A stretch of DNA of 64,000 bases. Source: Flectonema sp. DT1601. Taxonomy: Eukaryota > Euglenozoa > Diplonemea > Diplonemida > Diplonemidae. Positions within the stretch are counted from its first letter, which is position 1, and every line of letters begins with the position of its first letter. Location: contig OZ025783.1 in assembly GCA_964019425.1 (NCBI GenBank), positions 496,001 through 560,000 of the forward strand, read 5' to 3'. The position numbers and the translations under genes are program-made. The notes beneath the pieces were generated by a model that saw only the letters and a list, made by a program, of their open reading frames with translations, was not told where the DNA came from and did not search any database. Shown here piece after piece: positions 22,600-31,770 of the stretch.

Positions 22600-22794
22600 C
22601 CTCTGCCTCTCTCTTAATTCTGTTCGTTTCTTTGAAACGAAAATTCATTTGAATATTATTCCTTGGTCAGCAACCATCATTGTCGCCCTTTGGGCCTGTT
22701 AAAAAAAATAAAAATAAAAAGAAAGTTTACATCGGGAATAGGGCAGGAGCCAAAAGCTCCCAGTCCGTTACTTCCCACTTTATCGAAATTCGTA
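22291..22794 (-). repeat. Two M modules in tandem, first internally deleted
   Basis: The first piece (22291 to about 22432) has lost its centre: the GGTATAATATT end is joined directly to GGGCCTAAAAAAAGAAAG. It is followed by an almost complete module (22433-22794) ending TTATCGAAATTC. Both are in minus orientation. Confidence 0.6.
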
Positions 22795-23054
22795 CACACA
22801 CAGGGGGCAGGTTTACTTCACATATCAGACTTCTGCAATTAGATGCATTGTTCTCCGTGGCTGTCGGACTCCATATCCTGGGCAAGCAGACCCATCCCCA
22901 TCCGGTGAATTTAGAAACTGCATGCCAAAATTAATACGTAAGTTTTGGCACAAGCAGCGAAGCTAAGAGGACTGATGATGGACTGATATTGATCATTCGT
23001 GTGCATTCTGCACCTACACTAACTTACTAATAATGTTGTACACACTTACGTTTT

Positions 23055-23552
23055 TTAAGGGGTTACACTGCTACTTGAATCAGAGCTTTCGGATTCAGAA
23101 CGACGATCTGGACAATTTCGGAGATCATGAGTAAGAGAGCTGCACTGGCTGCATTGGCGCTTCTTTCTAACAGGCTTCTCGGGGGCACTTTTCCGTTTGC
23201 AGGCTCGTTGTTGGATTGTGGGCTCCCTGTCTAACCTTTCAAAGAGGGCTTCTTTTCTTGCTCGTTTATTCTTCAGGGAATCGATATGCTGGCTGTGCTC
23301 TATCTCTTCAGACTTGTTGTTGTCCGCGGTTGTGTCAAGGTGTAGATCCAATAAACTCTTCTCAGCTCTAGTAAGGGGAAGCTTATCTGATATTTTGGGC
23401 TTGTGGTTCAGTAGCAAAGTAGCCTTACCTCCATCAAGTGCAAATTGCTGGTTTTCGTCAGAGAAAGCTGTGATATATATCTGACCTGAAGTATCCTTTC
23501 GGTAGGTGGGGATGCTGGTTACGGCTGGGATGCGGAGGTTCTGCACACTCAC
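23055..23552 (-). CDS. Zinc-knuckle protein, transposon-borne
   Basis: Up to 165 codons on the minus strand in the unique part of the composite element. The C-terminal region has one clear CCHC knuckle (C-x2-C-x4-H-x4-C, CSQCSSLTHDLRNC) after a basic stretch (KRKSAPEKPVRKKR), and ends in a Ser/Glu/Asp tail. The upstream part is charged and shows no known domain. CCHC tails occur in MULE transposases and in gag-like proteins, so this may be the C-terminal remnant of the element's own transposase. The catalytic part is not in view. A start upstream of 23552 is possible, since the frame begins with a non-ATG-supported start. Confidence 0.45.
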   Translation of the reverse strand: MSVQNLRIPAVTSIPTYRKDTSGQIYITAFSDENQQFALDGGKATLLLNHKPKISDKLPLTRAEKSLLDLHLDTTADNNKSEEIEHSQHIDSLKNKRARKEALFERLDREPTIQQRACKRKSAPEKPVRKKRQCSQCSSLTHDLRNCPDRRSESESSDSSSSVTP

Positions 23553-24002
23553 TTCTTGCTCTTCAAAGAAGAGGAATACAGGTGTTGTGTCGCTGAGCGC
23601 GGAGTACGCCTGCCACCTCGGTGAGGGTACGCACCGGTGCCCACTCTCGATGAGGTCTGGATGACATTTGATATGCTGCCGAAATGCCTGTCACAGTGGC
23701 TCTCGTTCTAGAGTATCCTTAATTGTCATTGTTATTTGTGAAGCTGTGATTCAAGCGAGTGACACTCTCCTACTACTACCTTACAAATTGGTCTCAACTG
23801 TGCACACACATCTTACAGTGTAATACAGTCAATTTCCCCTAAAAATTGCAGAATTTTTGAACTGGTGATAAGTAAAGTTGTATCCCAGACCCGGAATTGA
23901 GTTTTCTAATATACAGAGTGGGCCAAAAAAGTGCTCAGACCAAGATTTAGAGGCTGGCAGTTACCCGTGGTACAAAATAGGCCCTACTTTTGGCACGTCC
24001 TC

Positions 24003-24423
24003 ATATAAAAAAATACAAAAAAAAGAATAAACAATGTTATCATTGTTTTTTTTTATCGTTCGACTTTGTCGACTAATTTCTATTTTCCGTTTTTTTTTCT
24101 TTAAAAAATAAATAAAAAGAATTTAAAATAAAAAAAAAAAAAAGAATAAACAATGTTATCATTGTTTTTTTATCGATCGACTATGTCGATTACTTTCTAT
24201 TTTCCGTCCTGGTCAAGACGCTAAACTGATTGTTTTTTTTTTCAAAATTAATAAAAAAGAATATAAAAAAAATAAAAAAAAAAAGAATAAACAGTGTTAT
24301 CATTGTTTTTTTTTATCGTTCGACTTTGTTGACTAATTTCTATTTTCCATTTTTTTTCTTTTTAAAAAAATAAATAAAAAGAATTAAAATAAAAAAAAAA
24401 AAAAAAGAATAAACAATGTTATT
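24003..24423 (+). repeat. Satellite A/B, plus orientation
   Basis: Resumes exactly after the composite element with ATATAAAAAAATAC. It matches 34805-35210 monomer for monomer, up to the abrupt join to an M module inside AACAATGTTATTTGATTATT at about 24424. Confidence 0.75.
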
Positions 24424-24682
24424 TGATTATTTCCTCTTCATATTTTTTTTTCTATTCTTTCTTTTTTTTTTTTTTTTTTTTTTTTCTCTGCCTCTCTCTC
24501 AATTCTGTTCGTTTCTTTGAAACGAAAATTCATTTGAATATTATTCCTTGGTCAGCAACCATCATTGTCGCCCTTTGGGCCTGTTAAAAAAAAAAAAAAA
24601 AAAATAAAAAGAAAGTTTACATCGGGAATAGGGCAGGAGCCAAAAGCTCCCAGTCCGTTACTTCCCACTTTATCGAAATTCC
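24424..24682 (-). repeat. M module, truncated
   Basis: M module lacking its GAGCATCTCC end, joined inside a satellite dyad at the left. On the right it ends TTATCGAAATTC and is joined to mid-monomer satellite (CGACTATGTCGATTAC). Both joins look like deletions rather than clean insertions. Confidence 0.55.
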
Positions 24683-25046
24683 GACTATGTCGATTACTTT
24701 CTATTTTCCGTCCTGGTCAGGACGCTAAACTGATTGTTTTTTCTTTAAAAATAAATAAAAAGAATAAAAAATAAAAAAAAAGGAATAAACAATGTTATCA
24801 TTGTTTTTTTTTTATCGATCGACTATGTCGATTACTTACTATTTTCCGTCCTGGTCAAGACGCTAAACTGATTGTTTTTTCTTTAAAATAATTAAAAAGA
24901 TTTAAAAAAAAAAAAAAAAAAAAAATGAATAAACAATGTTATCATAGTTTTTTTTTCTATCGATCAACTATGTCGATTAATTTCTATTTTCCGTCCTGAT
25001 CGAGACGCTAAACTGATTGTTTCCTTTTTTTAAAATAATAAATAAG

Positions 25047-25078
<32 letters not shown>

Positions 25079-25146
25079 ATCTCCCTGCTATCCCTCATAT
25101 CCCCACAATAATATTATACCTTTTCATTTTCTCTTTCCTTTTCTGG
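24683..25146 (+). repeat. Satellite plus partial M module end
   Basis: About three satellite monomers followed at 25075-25146 by the GAGCATCTCCCTGCTATCCC end of an M module in minus orientation. The module is cut after TTTTCTGG by the terminal piece of the DIRS-like element. Confidence 0.65.
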
Positions 25147-25180
25147 TAATAGTTTCTTCTCCGACTACGTCGGTACAAAA
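25147..25180 (-). mobile_element. Terminal fragment of the DIRS-like element
   Basis: About 34 bases (AATAGTTTCTTCTCCGACTA... to GGTACAAAAA) identical to the ends of the DIRS-like element at about 27224-27257 and 31737-31770. The satellite that follows is almost identical to that following 31770, so this is the edge of a segmental duplication rather than an independent insertion. Confidence 0.7.
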
Positions 25181-27125
25181 AAAAAAGAATAAACAATGTT
25201 ATCATTGTTTTTTTTATCGATCGACTATGTCGATTACTTTCTATTTTCCGTCCTGGTCAAGACGCTAAACTGATTGTTTTTTTTTTTTTCAAAATTAATA
25301 AAAAAGAATACAAAAAAAAAAAATAAAAAATAGAATAAACAATGTTATCATTGTTTTTTTTTTATCGTTCGACTTTGTCGACTAATTTCTATTTTCCGTT
25401 TTTTTCTTTAAAAATAAATAAAAAGAATTTAAAATAATAAAAAAAAAGAATAAACAATGTTATCATTGTTTTTTTTATCGATCGACTATGTCGATTACTT
25501 TCTATTTTCCGTCCTGGTCAAGACGCTAAACTGATTGTTTTTTTTTTCAAAATTAATAAAAAAGAATATAAAAAAAATAAAATAAAAAATAGAATAAACA
25601 ATGTTATCATTGTTTTTTTTTTATCGTTCGACTTTGTCGACTAATTTCTATTTTCCATTTTTTTTTCTTAAAAATAATAAAAAGAATTTAAAATAAAAAA
25701 AAAAGAATAAACAATGTTATCATTGTTTTTTTTATCGATCGACTATGTCGATCACTTTCTATTTTCCGTCCTGGTCAAGACGCTAAACTGATTGTTTTTT
25801 TTTTCAAAATTAATAAAAAAGAATATAAAAAAAAAAAAATAAAAAATAGAATAAACAATGTTATCATTGTTTTTTTTTATCGTTCGACTTTGTCGACTAA
25901 TTTCTATTTTCCGTTTTTTTTCTTTAAAAATAAATAAAAAGAATTTAAAATAAAAAAAAAGAATAAACAATGTTATCATTGTTTTTTTTATCGATCGACT
26001 ATGTCGATTACTTTCTATTTTCCGTCCTGGTCAAGACGCTAAACTGATTGTTTTTTTTTCAAAATTAATAAAAAAGAATAGAAAAAAAAAATAAAAAATA
26101 GAATAAACAATGTTATCATTGTTTTTTTTTTATCGTTCGACTTTGTCGACTAATTTCTATTTTCCATTTTTTTTTCTTAAAAATAATAAAAAGAATTTAA
26201 AATAAAAAAAAAAGAATAAACAATGTTATCATTGTTTTTTTTATCGATCGACTATGTCGATCACTTTCTATTTTCCGTCCTGGTCAAGACGCTAAACTGA
26301 TTGTTTTTTTTTTTTTTTTCAAAATTAATAAAAAAGAATATAAAAAAAAATACAAAAAAAAGAATAAACAATGTTATCATTGTTTTTTTTATCGTTCGAC
26401 TTTGTCGACTAATTTCTATTTTCCGTTTTTTTTCTTTAAAAAATAAATAAAAAGAATTTAAAATAAAAAAAAAAGAATAAACAATGTTATCATTGTTTTT
26501 TTATCGATCGACTATGTCGATCACTTTCTATTTTCCGTCCTGGTCAAGACGCTAAACTGATTGTTTTTTCTTTAAAATAATAAAAAGGATTAAAAAAAAA
26601 AAAAAAAAAAAAAAAGAATAAACAATGTTATCATTGTTTTTTATCGATCGACTATGTCGATCACTTTCTATTTTCCGTCCTGGTCAAGACGCTAAACTGA
26701 TTGTTTTTTTTTTTTTCAAAATTAATAAAAAAGAATATAAAAACAAAATAAAAAAAAGAATAACCAATGTTATCATTGTTTTTTTTTTTATCGTTCGACT
26801 TTGTCGACTAATTTCTATTTTCCGTTTTTTTTTCTTTAAAAAATAAATAAAAAGAATTTAAAATAAAAAAAAAAGAATAAACAATGTTATCATTGTTTTT
26901 TTTATCGATCGACTATGTCGATCACTTTCTATTTTCCGTCCTGGTCAAGACGCTAAACTGATTGTTTTTTTTTTCAAAATTAATAAAAAAGAATATAAAA
27001 AAAAAAAAATAAAAAATAGAATAAACAATGTTATCATTGTTTTTTTTTATCGTTCGACTTTGTCGACTAATTTCTATTTTCCGTTTTTTTTCTTTAAAAA
27101 TAAATAAAAAGAATTTAAAATAAAA
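25181..27125 (+). repeat. Satellite A/B array, plus orientation
   Basis: About 16 monomers. The first about 1.35 kb is nearly identical to 31771-33120. The array ends where the DIRS-like element begins, within the AATTTAAAATAAAA tail of a B monomer. Confidence 0.85.
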
Positions 27126-27292
27126 CCATTCAGATTAACCTTATATTTCGTTGAACGCAGACAAAATCCTGTCGCACGGGGAAAATAAATCATGACCATA
27201 AGAAATAATCGGTTTTCAATCTGAATAGTTTCTTCTCCGACTACGTCGGTACAAAAACCATTCAGATTAACCTTATATTTCGTTGAACGCAG
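27126..27292 (-). repeat. Right split direct repeats B1-A2-B2
   Basis: A 35-bp block (CCATTCAGATTAACC...GAACGCAG in plus orientation) occurs at 27126-27160 and again at 27258-27292. Between them lies A2 (about 27148-27257), a copy of the far-end repeat A1. The three parts are arranged so that a circular intermediate could rebuild a complete end. The A block carries the dyad CCGAC-TAC-GTCGG. Confidence 0.85.
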
Positions 27293-27340
27293 CTCATGAC
27301 CCATAGGGACCGCAAAGCGGAAAGAAAGAGAAAGAACATT

Positions 27341-28975
27341 TCACTCGAAGAACTTACATTGCTGAGGTAAACTAGGAAGGCTGATTCCCCCACCTGGCGC
27401 CTTGGTGCCCCGGGTGTACTCGTCCGCACGTTGAGAAGTGGTATCGACCCAGGTGCATCTCACTCGCAAATCAGCCGCGCCGGCTGTCTCATACAATGTG
27501 CACAACATCTCGTTCCCCATGAAGTTGGAGCTGTGGCCTTTGTTAATAGCAGCCACTGCCGCCGTGTTATCCACGCGCAAATCCAGAACGTGACCCGGCC
27601 GCAGTACCGCAGCCAGTCGAACCGCCTGGAGAGCGGCAAACATTTCCTTCAGGAATATATGATGTCTTGAAGAGGGAAAACAGCCCTGAATCACTTCCTC
27701 CGGAACAATCTCCAGCACCGCCGCCCACTCCAAATCCGAAGCATCCGACCACGCAGTCACTTCGGGGTTGTCAGGGACAGCTGAAACCCAGTCGTTCCGT
27801 CGAAGCACATCCAAAACTCCCGCAAGCTCTCGCAATACTGACGGACAGAGTGGTAACGATTCGTCCCACCCGTCTGGCCTAGCTGCCATCTCTCTCCCAG
27901 CTCTCCTTACGAATGCCAGCGTCGATCGCAAGAAACACAAACGGCGTCCCGTCGTGTACCAAAACCATACCAAGCCACCGAAGACCCGGTAAAATTCCCT
28001 CGCCGTCACGGGGCGTCCCCCCATCATCCGTCCCAACGTCTCTGAGGATAACATCTTCTGGACCCAGTCTGGCGCCGATCGATAACGTTGCGGTGTGGCT
28101 GACAAATCAAATTCCAAACCCAGAGCCACGAAGTTCGACTTCGGTTCACCAAACCCTTCAGCATCACTCAGACGGGCACCAACGTAATCCGCCCTACGTT
28201 TGAATTCCGAGTAACGCTGCGCGGTCTCCTCCTCCGACTCTCCCACTACGAAGAAGTTGTCCACCCACGCCACACCATCTGACTCCGGGAGCAGAACCAT
28301 CGCTGAACGATGCGCAATACACGGAGCCCAGCTCCACCCCATACACAGAGCCCGCAGCTTCGCACGCACGAAAGGACCTCTGGCGCCTCCCAAATTCACT
28401 CCGAAGTAATCGTCAACACCTCGTCCGAGAGGGAACTGGTAAAACCAACTCTTACCGTCGTCCTGAGCCACATAGCGTACAGAAAGGAAACGGGCTATCA
28501 CCGATCGGATCCCAGGCAAAAGCATCGGTGGCGGTGGTCGCATCAGACGATTCAATTTTCTTCCATCACACACGAGTCGTAGCCCTCTCGAACTCTTCGG
28601 TACCGTGAACGCCGGAAGTACGACCTTCTGCTGGCTCGTTCGCTCCACCACACCCCACTTCTCCAAGTGTTCCAAATGCCTCATCATATGCCTCGAAGTA
28701 CCACGGGACGCTGACCTGTCCGCCAACGCCTGCATCGCCTCAGGCAGAAATAAGGCCTCAAAAGCAGTTTCGTCTCGAATTACATCTAAGATTCCAGTCA
28801 AAATTCCTTCCGAGTCCAGCTCCACCAGTCTATCTAAATCTAGTCGGGACTCTGAAATCGGAGCTGAATTCGATAGAGTGGGAAGTAACGGACTGGGAGC
28901 TTTTGGCTCCTGCCCTATTCCCGATGTAAACTTTCTTTTTATTTTTTTTTTTTTAACAGGCCCAGAGGGCGACAA
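27341..28975 (-). CDS. Reverse transcriptase-RNase H of DIRS-like element
   Basis: A 544-codon frame. An RT domain lies at about residues 90-290: template-grip VPKSSRGLRLVCDGRKLNR, motif A AQDDGKSWFYQFPL, motif B about RALCMGWSWAPCIAHR, and motif C AWVDNFFVVG. An RNase H domain (about 375-520) shows the acidic set in VTAWSDASDLEWAA, FLKEMFAAL, LDLRVDNTAA and TWVDTTSQRADEY. Motif C reads VDN where most retroelement RTs have a second Asp. The frame begins with a non-ATG codon. Its first 37 codons lie in the inserted M module, and the true element sequence starts near APISESR. No upstream ATG exists in frame, so the original start has been lost or the ORF needs splicing. Confidence 0.85.
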   Translation of the reverse strand: MSPSGPVKKKKIKRKFTSGIGQEPKAPSPLLPTLSNSAPISESRLDLDRLVELDSEGILTGILDVIRDETAFEALFLPEAMQALADRSASRGTSRHMMRHLEHLEKWGVVERTSQQKVVLPAFTVPKSSRGLRLVCDGRKLNRLMRPPPPMLLPGIRSVIARFLSVRYVAQDDGKSWFYQFPLGRGVDDYFGVNLGGARGPFVRAKLRALCMGWSWAPCIAHRSAMVLLPESDGVAWVDNFFVVGESEEETAQRYSEFKRRADYVGARLSDAEGFGEPKSNFVALGLEFDLSATPQRYRSAPDWVQKMLSSETLGRMMGGRPVTAREFYRVFGGLVWFWYTTGRRLCFLRSTLAFVRRAGREMAARPDGWDESLPLCPSVLRELAGVLDVLRRNDWVSAVPDNPEVTAWSDASDLEWAAVLEIVPEEVIQGCFPSSRHHIFLKEMFAALQAVRLAAVLRPGHVLDLRVDNTAAVAAINKGHSSNFMGNEMLCTLYETAGAADLRVRCTWVDTTSQRADEYTRGTKAPGGGISLPSLPQQCKFFE

Positions 28976-29053
28976 TGACTGTTGCTGACCAAGGAATAAT
29001 ATTCAAATGAATTTTCGTTTCAAAGAAACGAACAGAATTAAGAGAGAGGCAGA

Positions 29054-29087
<34 letters not shown>

Positions 29088-29257
29088 AAAAAAAAAAAAA
29101 AAATATGAAGAGGAAATAATCAAACATGAAAAAAATAAAAAAAAATAAAATATAAATAAAAAACGTTGTATGAAAAAGGAAAAAAAAGAAGAAAAAAAAA
29201 AAAGACCAGAAAAGGAAAGAGAAAATGAAAAGGTATAATATTATTGTGGGGATATGA
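28869..29257 (+). repeat. M module inside the DIRS-like element
   Basis: A complete module in plus orientation, antisense to the element genes, lying between the recombinase stop and the RT domain. It begins GAATTCGATAGAGTGGGAAG and ends GGGGATATGAG. On the element's coding strand it provides a pyrimidine-rich tract of about 100 bases followed by TTGGTCAG, just ahead of the RT frame. Confidence 0.65.
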
Positions 29258-29476
29258 GTCAATCACCCGCCTCCCTGTCAGAAGGAGGGGAGACGTGACG
29301 GCCTCCGACAGCTACGGTCGCCACTCCCGAGTACGTCAGCATCACGTCCGGTGCACCAGACTCCTCCCCCAAACTCCTCGCCCTTGGCGGAGGTGGCGGG
29401 GGATCCGGCACTTTGTACTTCACTTGCGGTTCCAGCAGAGCCCTTGGCTGAGCAGGAAACGCGGGACAAAACGGCA

Positions 29477-30530
29477 TTACAACTCGGTTCCCAGCTTCCA
29501 GGATGTCTCGGCTGACTGCCTCGCTACATGTGTCTTCCCGGCCGGAAGGTATCTCGCCAAGGCATCCAACGACGAGTGTCTGGAGAGCTGGCGTATCGAT
29601 TCCAGGCCTACTCCCTCCAGCAGTAAAGTGTGCAGTGCGCCCCTCCTCAGCGAGTGTCCCGACAGGTCCTTCCCCTCTCGTCTCAGAGCCGCCACTACCT
29701 TTCGGTAAGAAGTGTCCAGCAGCAAATCGCCCGGACTCAGTCCCGTCATTGCCGTCTGAAGCGCGTTCCTCCACTTGTCGGCCAGGTACAGTCCCGTAGT
29801 CCGTCCCAAGCGGAAGGGGTCTGACTTCGTTTCCGACCAGTTCACCGCCACGTATTCTCGTTCCAGAGTGATGTCTCCCACCTTCAATCGGATCACATCG
29901 GACACCCTTGCCGCGCCCGCCCAGCATAGTACGATCGCCAACTGTGTGTCCCTGTCTACTTCCTTCCGCACCGCCTCCATCACCTGCTCTCCCACGGCCG
30001 GTACCGCTTGACGTTGTGGACGGAGCGCGCCGGCTCTTTTTAAAGCTCTCACGTAATCGGTCAGCATCTGGCCTTCTACGATGGAAATTCCCGTCCTTCT
30101 CAATGCCGCTTGGGCCCGTCCTACGTATTCCAGCGCCGTTGAGTTCGAAATTGGACCCTCGGTCCGAGACCTCTGTCTCTCCACCCAGTAAATGATCGCC
30201 AGATCCCACGACAACAAGACTCCCGTCGTCGCGTGCCAACTGTTCCGAAACTGAATCAGCCGACGCTGTGCCGCCTCCAGCCCGCGCCACCTCGAGTGTG
30301 ATAGTGCATTTCCCACCATCTGAAGAGCCGACTTCGTCACAGTCATCGCCTTCGGCTTCGTCACCTCCTCCTCCGTCATTCTCGGTCGACCCACGTCTCG
30401 CACCGACAATATTCCCAGTCCCTCTAGCATTGACGTCAGTGCCGACTCTTCGTTGCGGGGGGCCTCTGTACCGGTCTTTGCGATGGCTTCTCCGTCTTCC
30501 CTTTTTTCACCCACATCTTCCGCAGAAAAG
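29477..30530 (-). CDS. Tyrosine recombinase of DIRS-like element
   Basis: The open frame extends upstream to 31240, but the upstream part overlaps gag in another frame and is probably not used, so I take the start near 30530. The catalytic domain shows WAGAARVSDVIRLKV (first Arg), a Lys in WSETKSDPF, the box GHSLRRGALH (H-x-x-R), LSRHSS (His/Trp position) and RYLP with the nucleophilic Tyr. These five features define phage-integrase-type tyrosine recombinases. It would integrate a circular DNA copy at a short dyad. The frame is -1 relative to gag, and runs of six A (about 30513) and six C (about 30456) in the overlap could allow a frameshift. Confidence 0.85.
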
Positions 30531-31650
30531 GTGGTACCGATGGCGCCACAAAGTGCGCATCTTCCATCTCCTGCGCCGCCGTCCAGCCTCCCCCCGTCAC
30601 TCCTTCTCTCAATATCTCCAAACGGGCGATGTTCTCCTTCACCATGTCCCTGATGAGTCGTTCCGCTTCTTCCAGGTTGTCGATGGATGGTAACCTTGCC
30701 ATCACTGTGCCGAGCTCTCGCAATCTGGCGTGTGCTTCGTGCGCTTGGGGACGGGCGTGGGCTCCTGCTTTTGCCTCCACCAGCTCGCGGTAGTGTTCCC
30801 GCTGGTGGACGTGCACTAACGATAAGTGCTCGGCGCTTCCTTCCCACCAGGCGTCCACGTCGATCGACGCCAGACCGCCCATCAGCGGTCCCCTGGTGAT
30901 TTCTTCCAGCTGATGATCGGAACCCACTCCGCCGGTCAGGTGGGCTCCATCGTTTCCCGTCCTTAGGTTCAGCAACTGATCCTGCAACACTCTCTTCTCC
31001 TCCTCGTGGCGTATCTGCCGACGCAGTGAGGCCAGATCCTCCTCTTCGATTCCGGGAGCTTGTGCCTGTGTCGGTGCGGGTAATGGTGATGGTGCTGGTG
31101 CTGGTGCCGGTGCGGTCAGCTTCGCTGTACGTCTCTCCAGCTCTAGCTGGGCTCGTAATCCAGCCAACTCCTTCTCGTGCTTGGCCTCTAACTGGGCTGT
31201 CCTCACTGCCGCCTCCGCTTCGTTCACCATCAGTCCACACTGGGCGCGGGCCGCATCTACCTGCCGTCCGGCTTGGGCCTCCGTCACCGCTACCCCCGCC
31301 TGGGCTCTGGCGTGGTCGACCTCTCTCCCCGCCATCGCCTGGGTCACGGCCACACCCGCCTGTGCCCGTACCGTCTCGATCTCCCTTCCCGCCTGCGCAT
31401 AAGTAACGGCTTGTGAGGCCGCTGAGTTGGTCGCCGCAATCGCGGCGTTTCCTTCTGCGTATAACGCCCGGATTTCTCCGGCGGCTGCTGCTTCTGTCGC
31501 CCTCGTGTGTGCCTCGGCGGTGTGGGCGGCTATCGCGGCCTGGGCCACGAGTACCGTGTTATCCACGGCCGACTGGGGTGCTAGTTGGGGCTGGCCCCTT
31601 CCGGCTCCAGCCGACAATTGCAGCACTGTATTTGGGTTGACTCCTGGCAT
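30436..31650 (-). CDS. Gag-like protein of DIRS-like element
   Basis: A 404-codon frame starting at the first ATG (31650), directly after terminal repeat A1. Residues about 85-150 hold four imperfect 17-residue repeats of the type AQAGREIETVRAQAGVA, rich in Ala and heptad-like. A Pro/Ala linker follows (residues about 185-205), then a charged helical C-terminal half (RELGTVMARLPSIDNLEEAERL). No zinc knuckle is visible. Position and composition fit a gag-like structural protein, but no homologue is recognised by sequence alone. Confidence 0.65.
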   Translation of the reverse strand: MPGVNPNTVLQLSAGAGRGQPQLAPQSAVDNTVLVAQAAIAAHTAEAHTRATEAAAAGEIRALYAEGNAAIAATNSAASQAVTYAQAGREIETVRAQAGVAVTQAMAGREVDHARAQAGVAVTEAQAGRQVDAARAQCGLMVNEAEAAVRTAQLEAKHEKELAGLRAQLELERRTAKLTAPAPAPAPSPLPAPTQAQAPGIEEEDLASLRRQIRHEEEKRVLQDQLLNLRTGNDGAHLTGGVGSDHQLEEITRGPLMGGLASIDVDAWWEGSAEHLSLVHVHQREHYRELVEAKAGAHARPQAHEAHARLRELGTVMARLPSIDNLEEAERLIRDMVKENIARLEILREGVTGGGWTAAQEMEDAHFVAPSVPPFLRKMWVKKGKTEKPSQRPVQRPPATKSRH

Positions 31651-31660
31651 AGTTGTTTTT

Positions 31661-31770
31661 TCGTTGAACGCAGACAAAATCCTGTCGCACGGGGAAAATA
31701 AATCATGACCATAAGAAATAATCGGTTTTCAATCTGAATAGTTTCTTCTCCGACTACGTCGGTACAAAAA
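31661..31770 (-). repeat. Left terminal repeat A1
   Basis: A 110-bp copy of the A2 block at 27148-27257, identical as far as can be read, including CCGAC-TAC-GTCGG near the outer edge. Its inner edge overlaps the region just before the gag start codon, so it presumably carries the promoter. Outward it meets A-rich satellite directly. Confidence 0.85.

Larger units (their letters stand above)
20066..24002. mobile_element. Composite element with ~190-bp TIRs carrying satellite
   Basis: The left end (20066-20255) and the inverted right end (23815-24002) are about 97 percent identical over 190 bp by eye. Both run from GAG...GCCAAAAGTAGGG through TCTGGGATACAACTTTACTT to GGGGAAATTGACTGTATTAC. Flanks are ATAT on each side, and the paralogous unfilled site AAGAATATAAAAAAATAC is present at about 34800. 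The interior holds satellite monomers, the second CATAGATGG element with a nested B fragment, two M-module pieces and, at 22797-23815, unique DNA with a zinc-knuckle ORF. Long TIRs suggest a MULE-like element, but the 4-bp duplication is short for that group. Confidence 0.6.
27126..31770 (-). mobile_element. DIRS-order tyrosine-recombinase retroelement
   Basis: A GC-rich 4.6-kb island transcribed on the minus strand. In element order: terminal repeat A1 (31770-31661), gag-like ORF (31650-30436), tyrosine recombinase (to 29477), an M module in the opposite orientation, reverse transcriptase-RNase H (28975-27341), and the right end B1-A2-B2 (27292-27126). Split direct repeats of this A1...B1A2B2 form are known from Ngaro and PAT type elements. 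No long host duplication is seen, as expected for recombinase-mediated insertion. The gene order gag-recombinase-RT differs from the usual gag-RT-recombinase. The RT ORF lacks an ATG at its start, and the M module may have split the coding region, so present activity is doubtful. Confidence 0.85.

Noticed and set aside
28925-28959. 34-nt mini-intron in the M module (GTAAAC...AACAG)
   Set aside because: Both sides lack a reading frame that would continue, and real introns here are longer.
29244-31708. Numerous plus-strand frames across the DIRS-like element
   Set aside because: Shadow frames opposite GC-rich coding sequence; they lack domains, while the minus-strand frames have clear recombinase and RT motifs.
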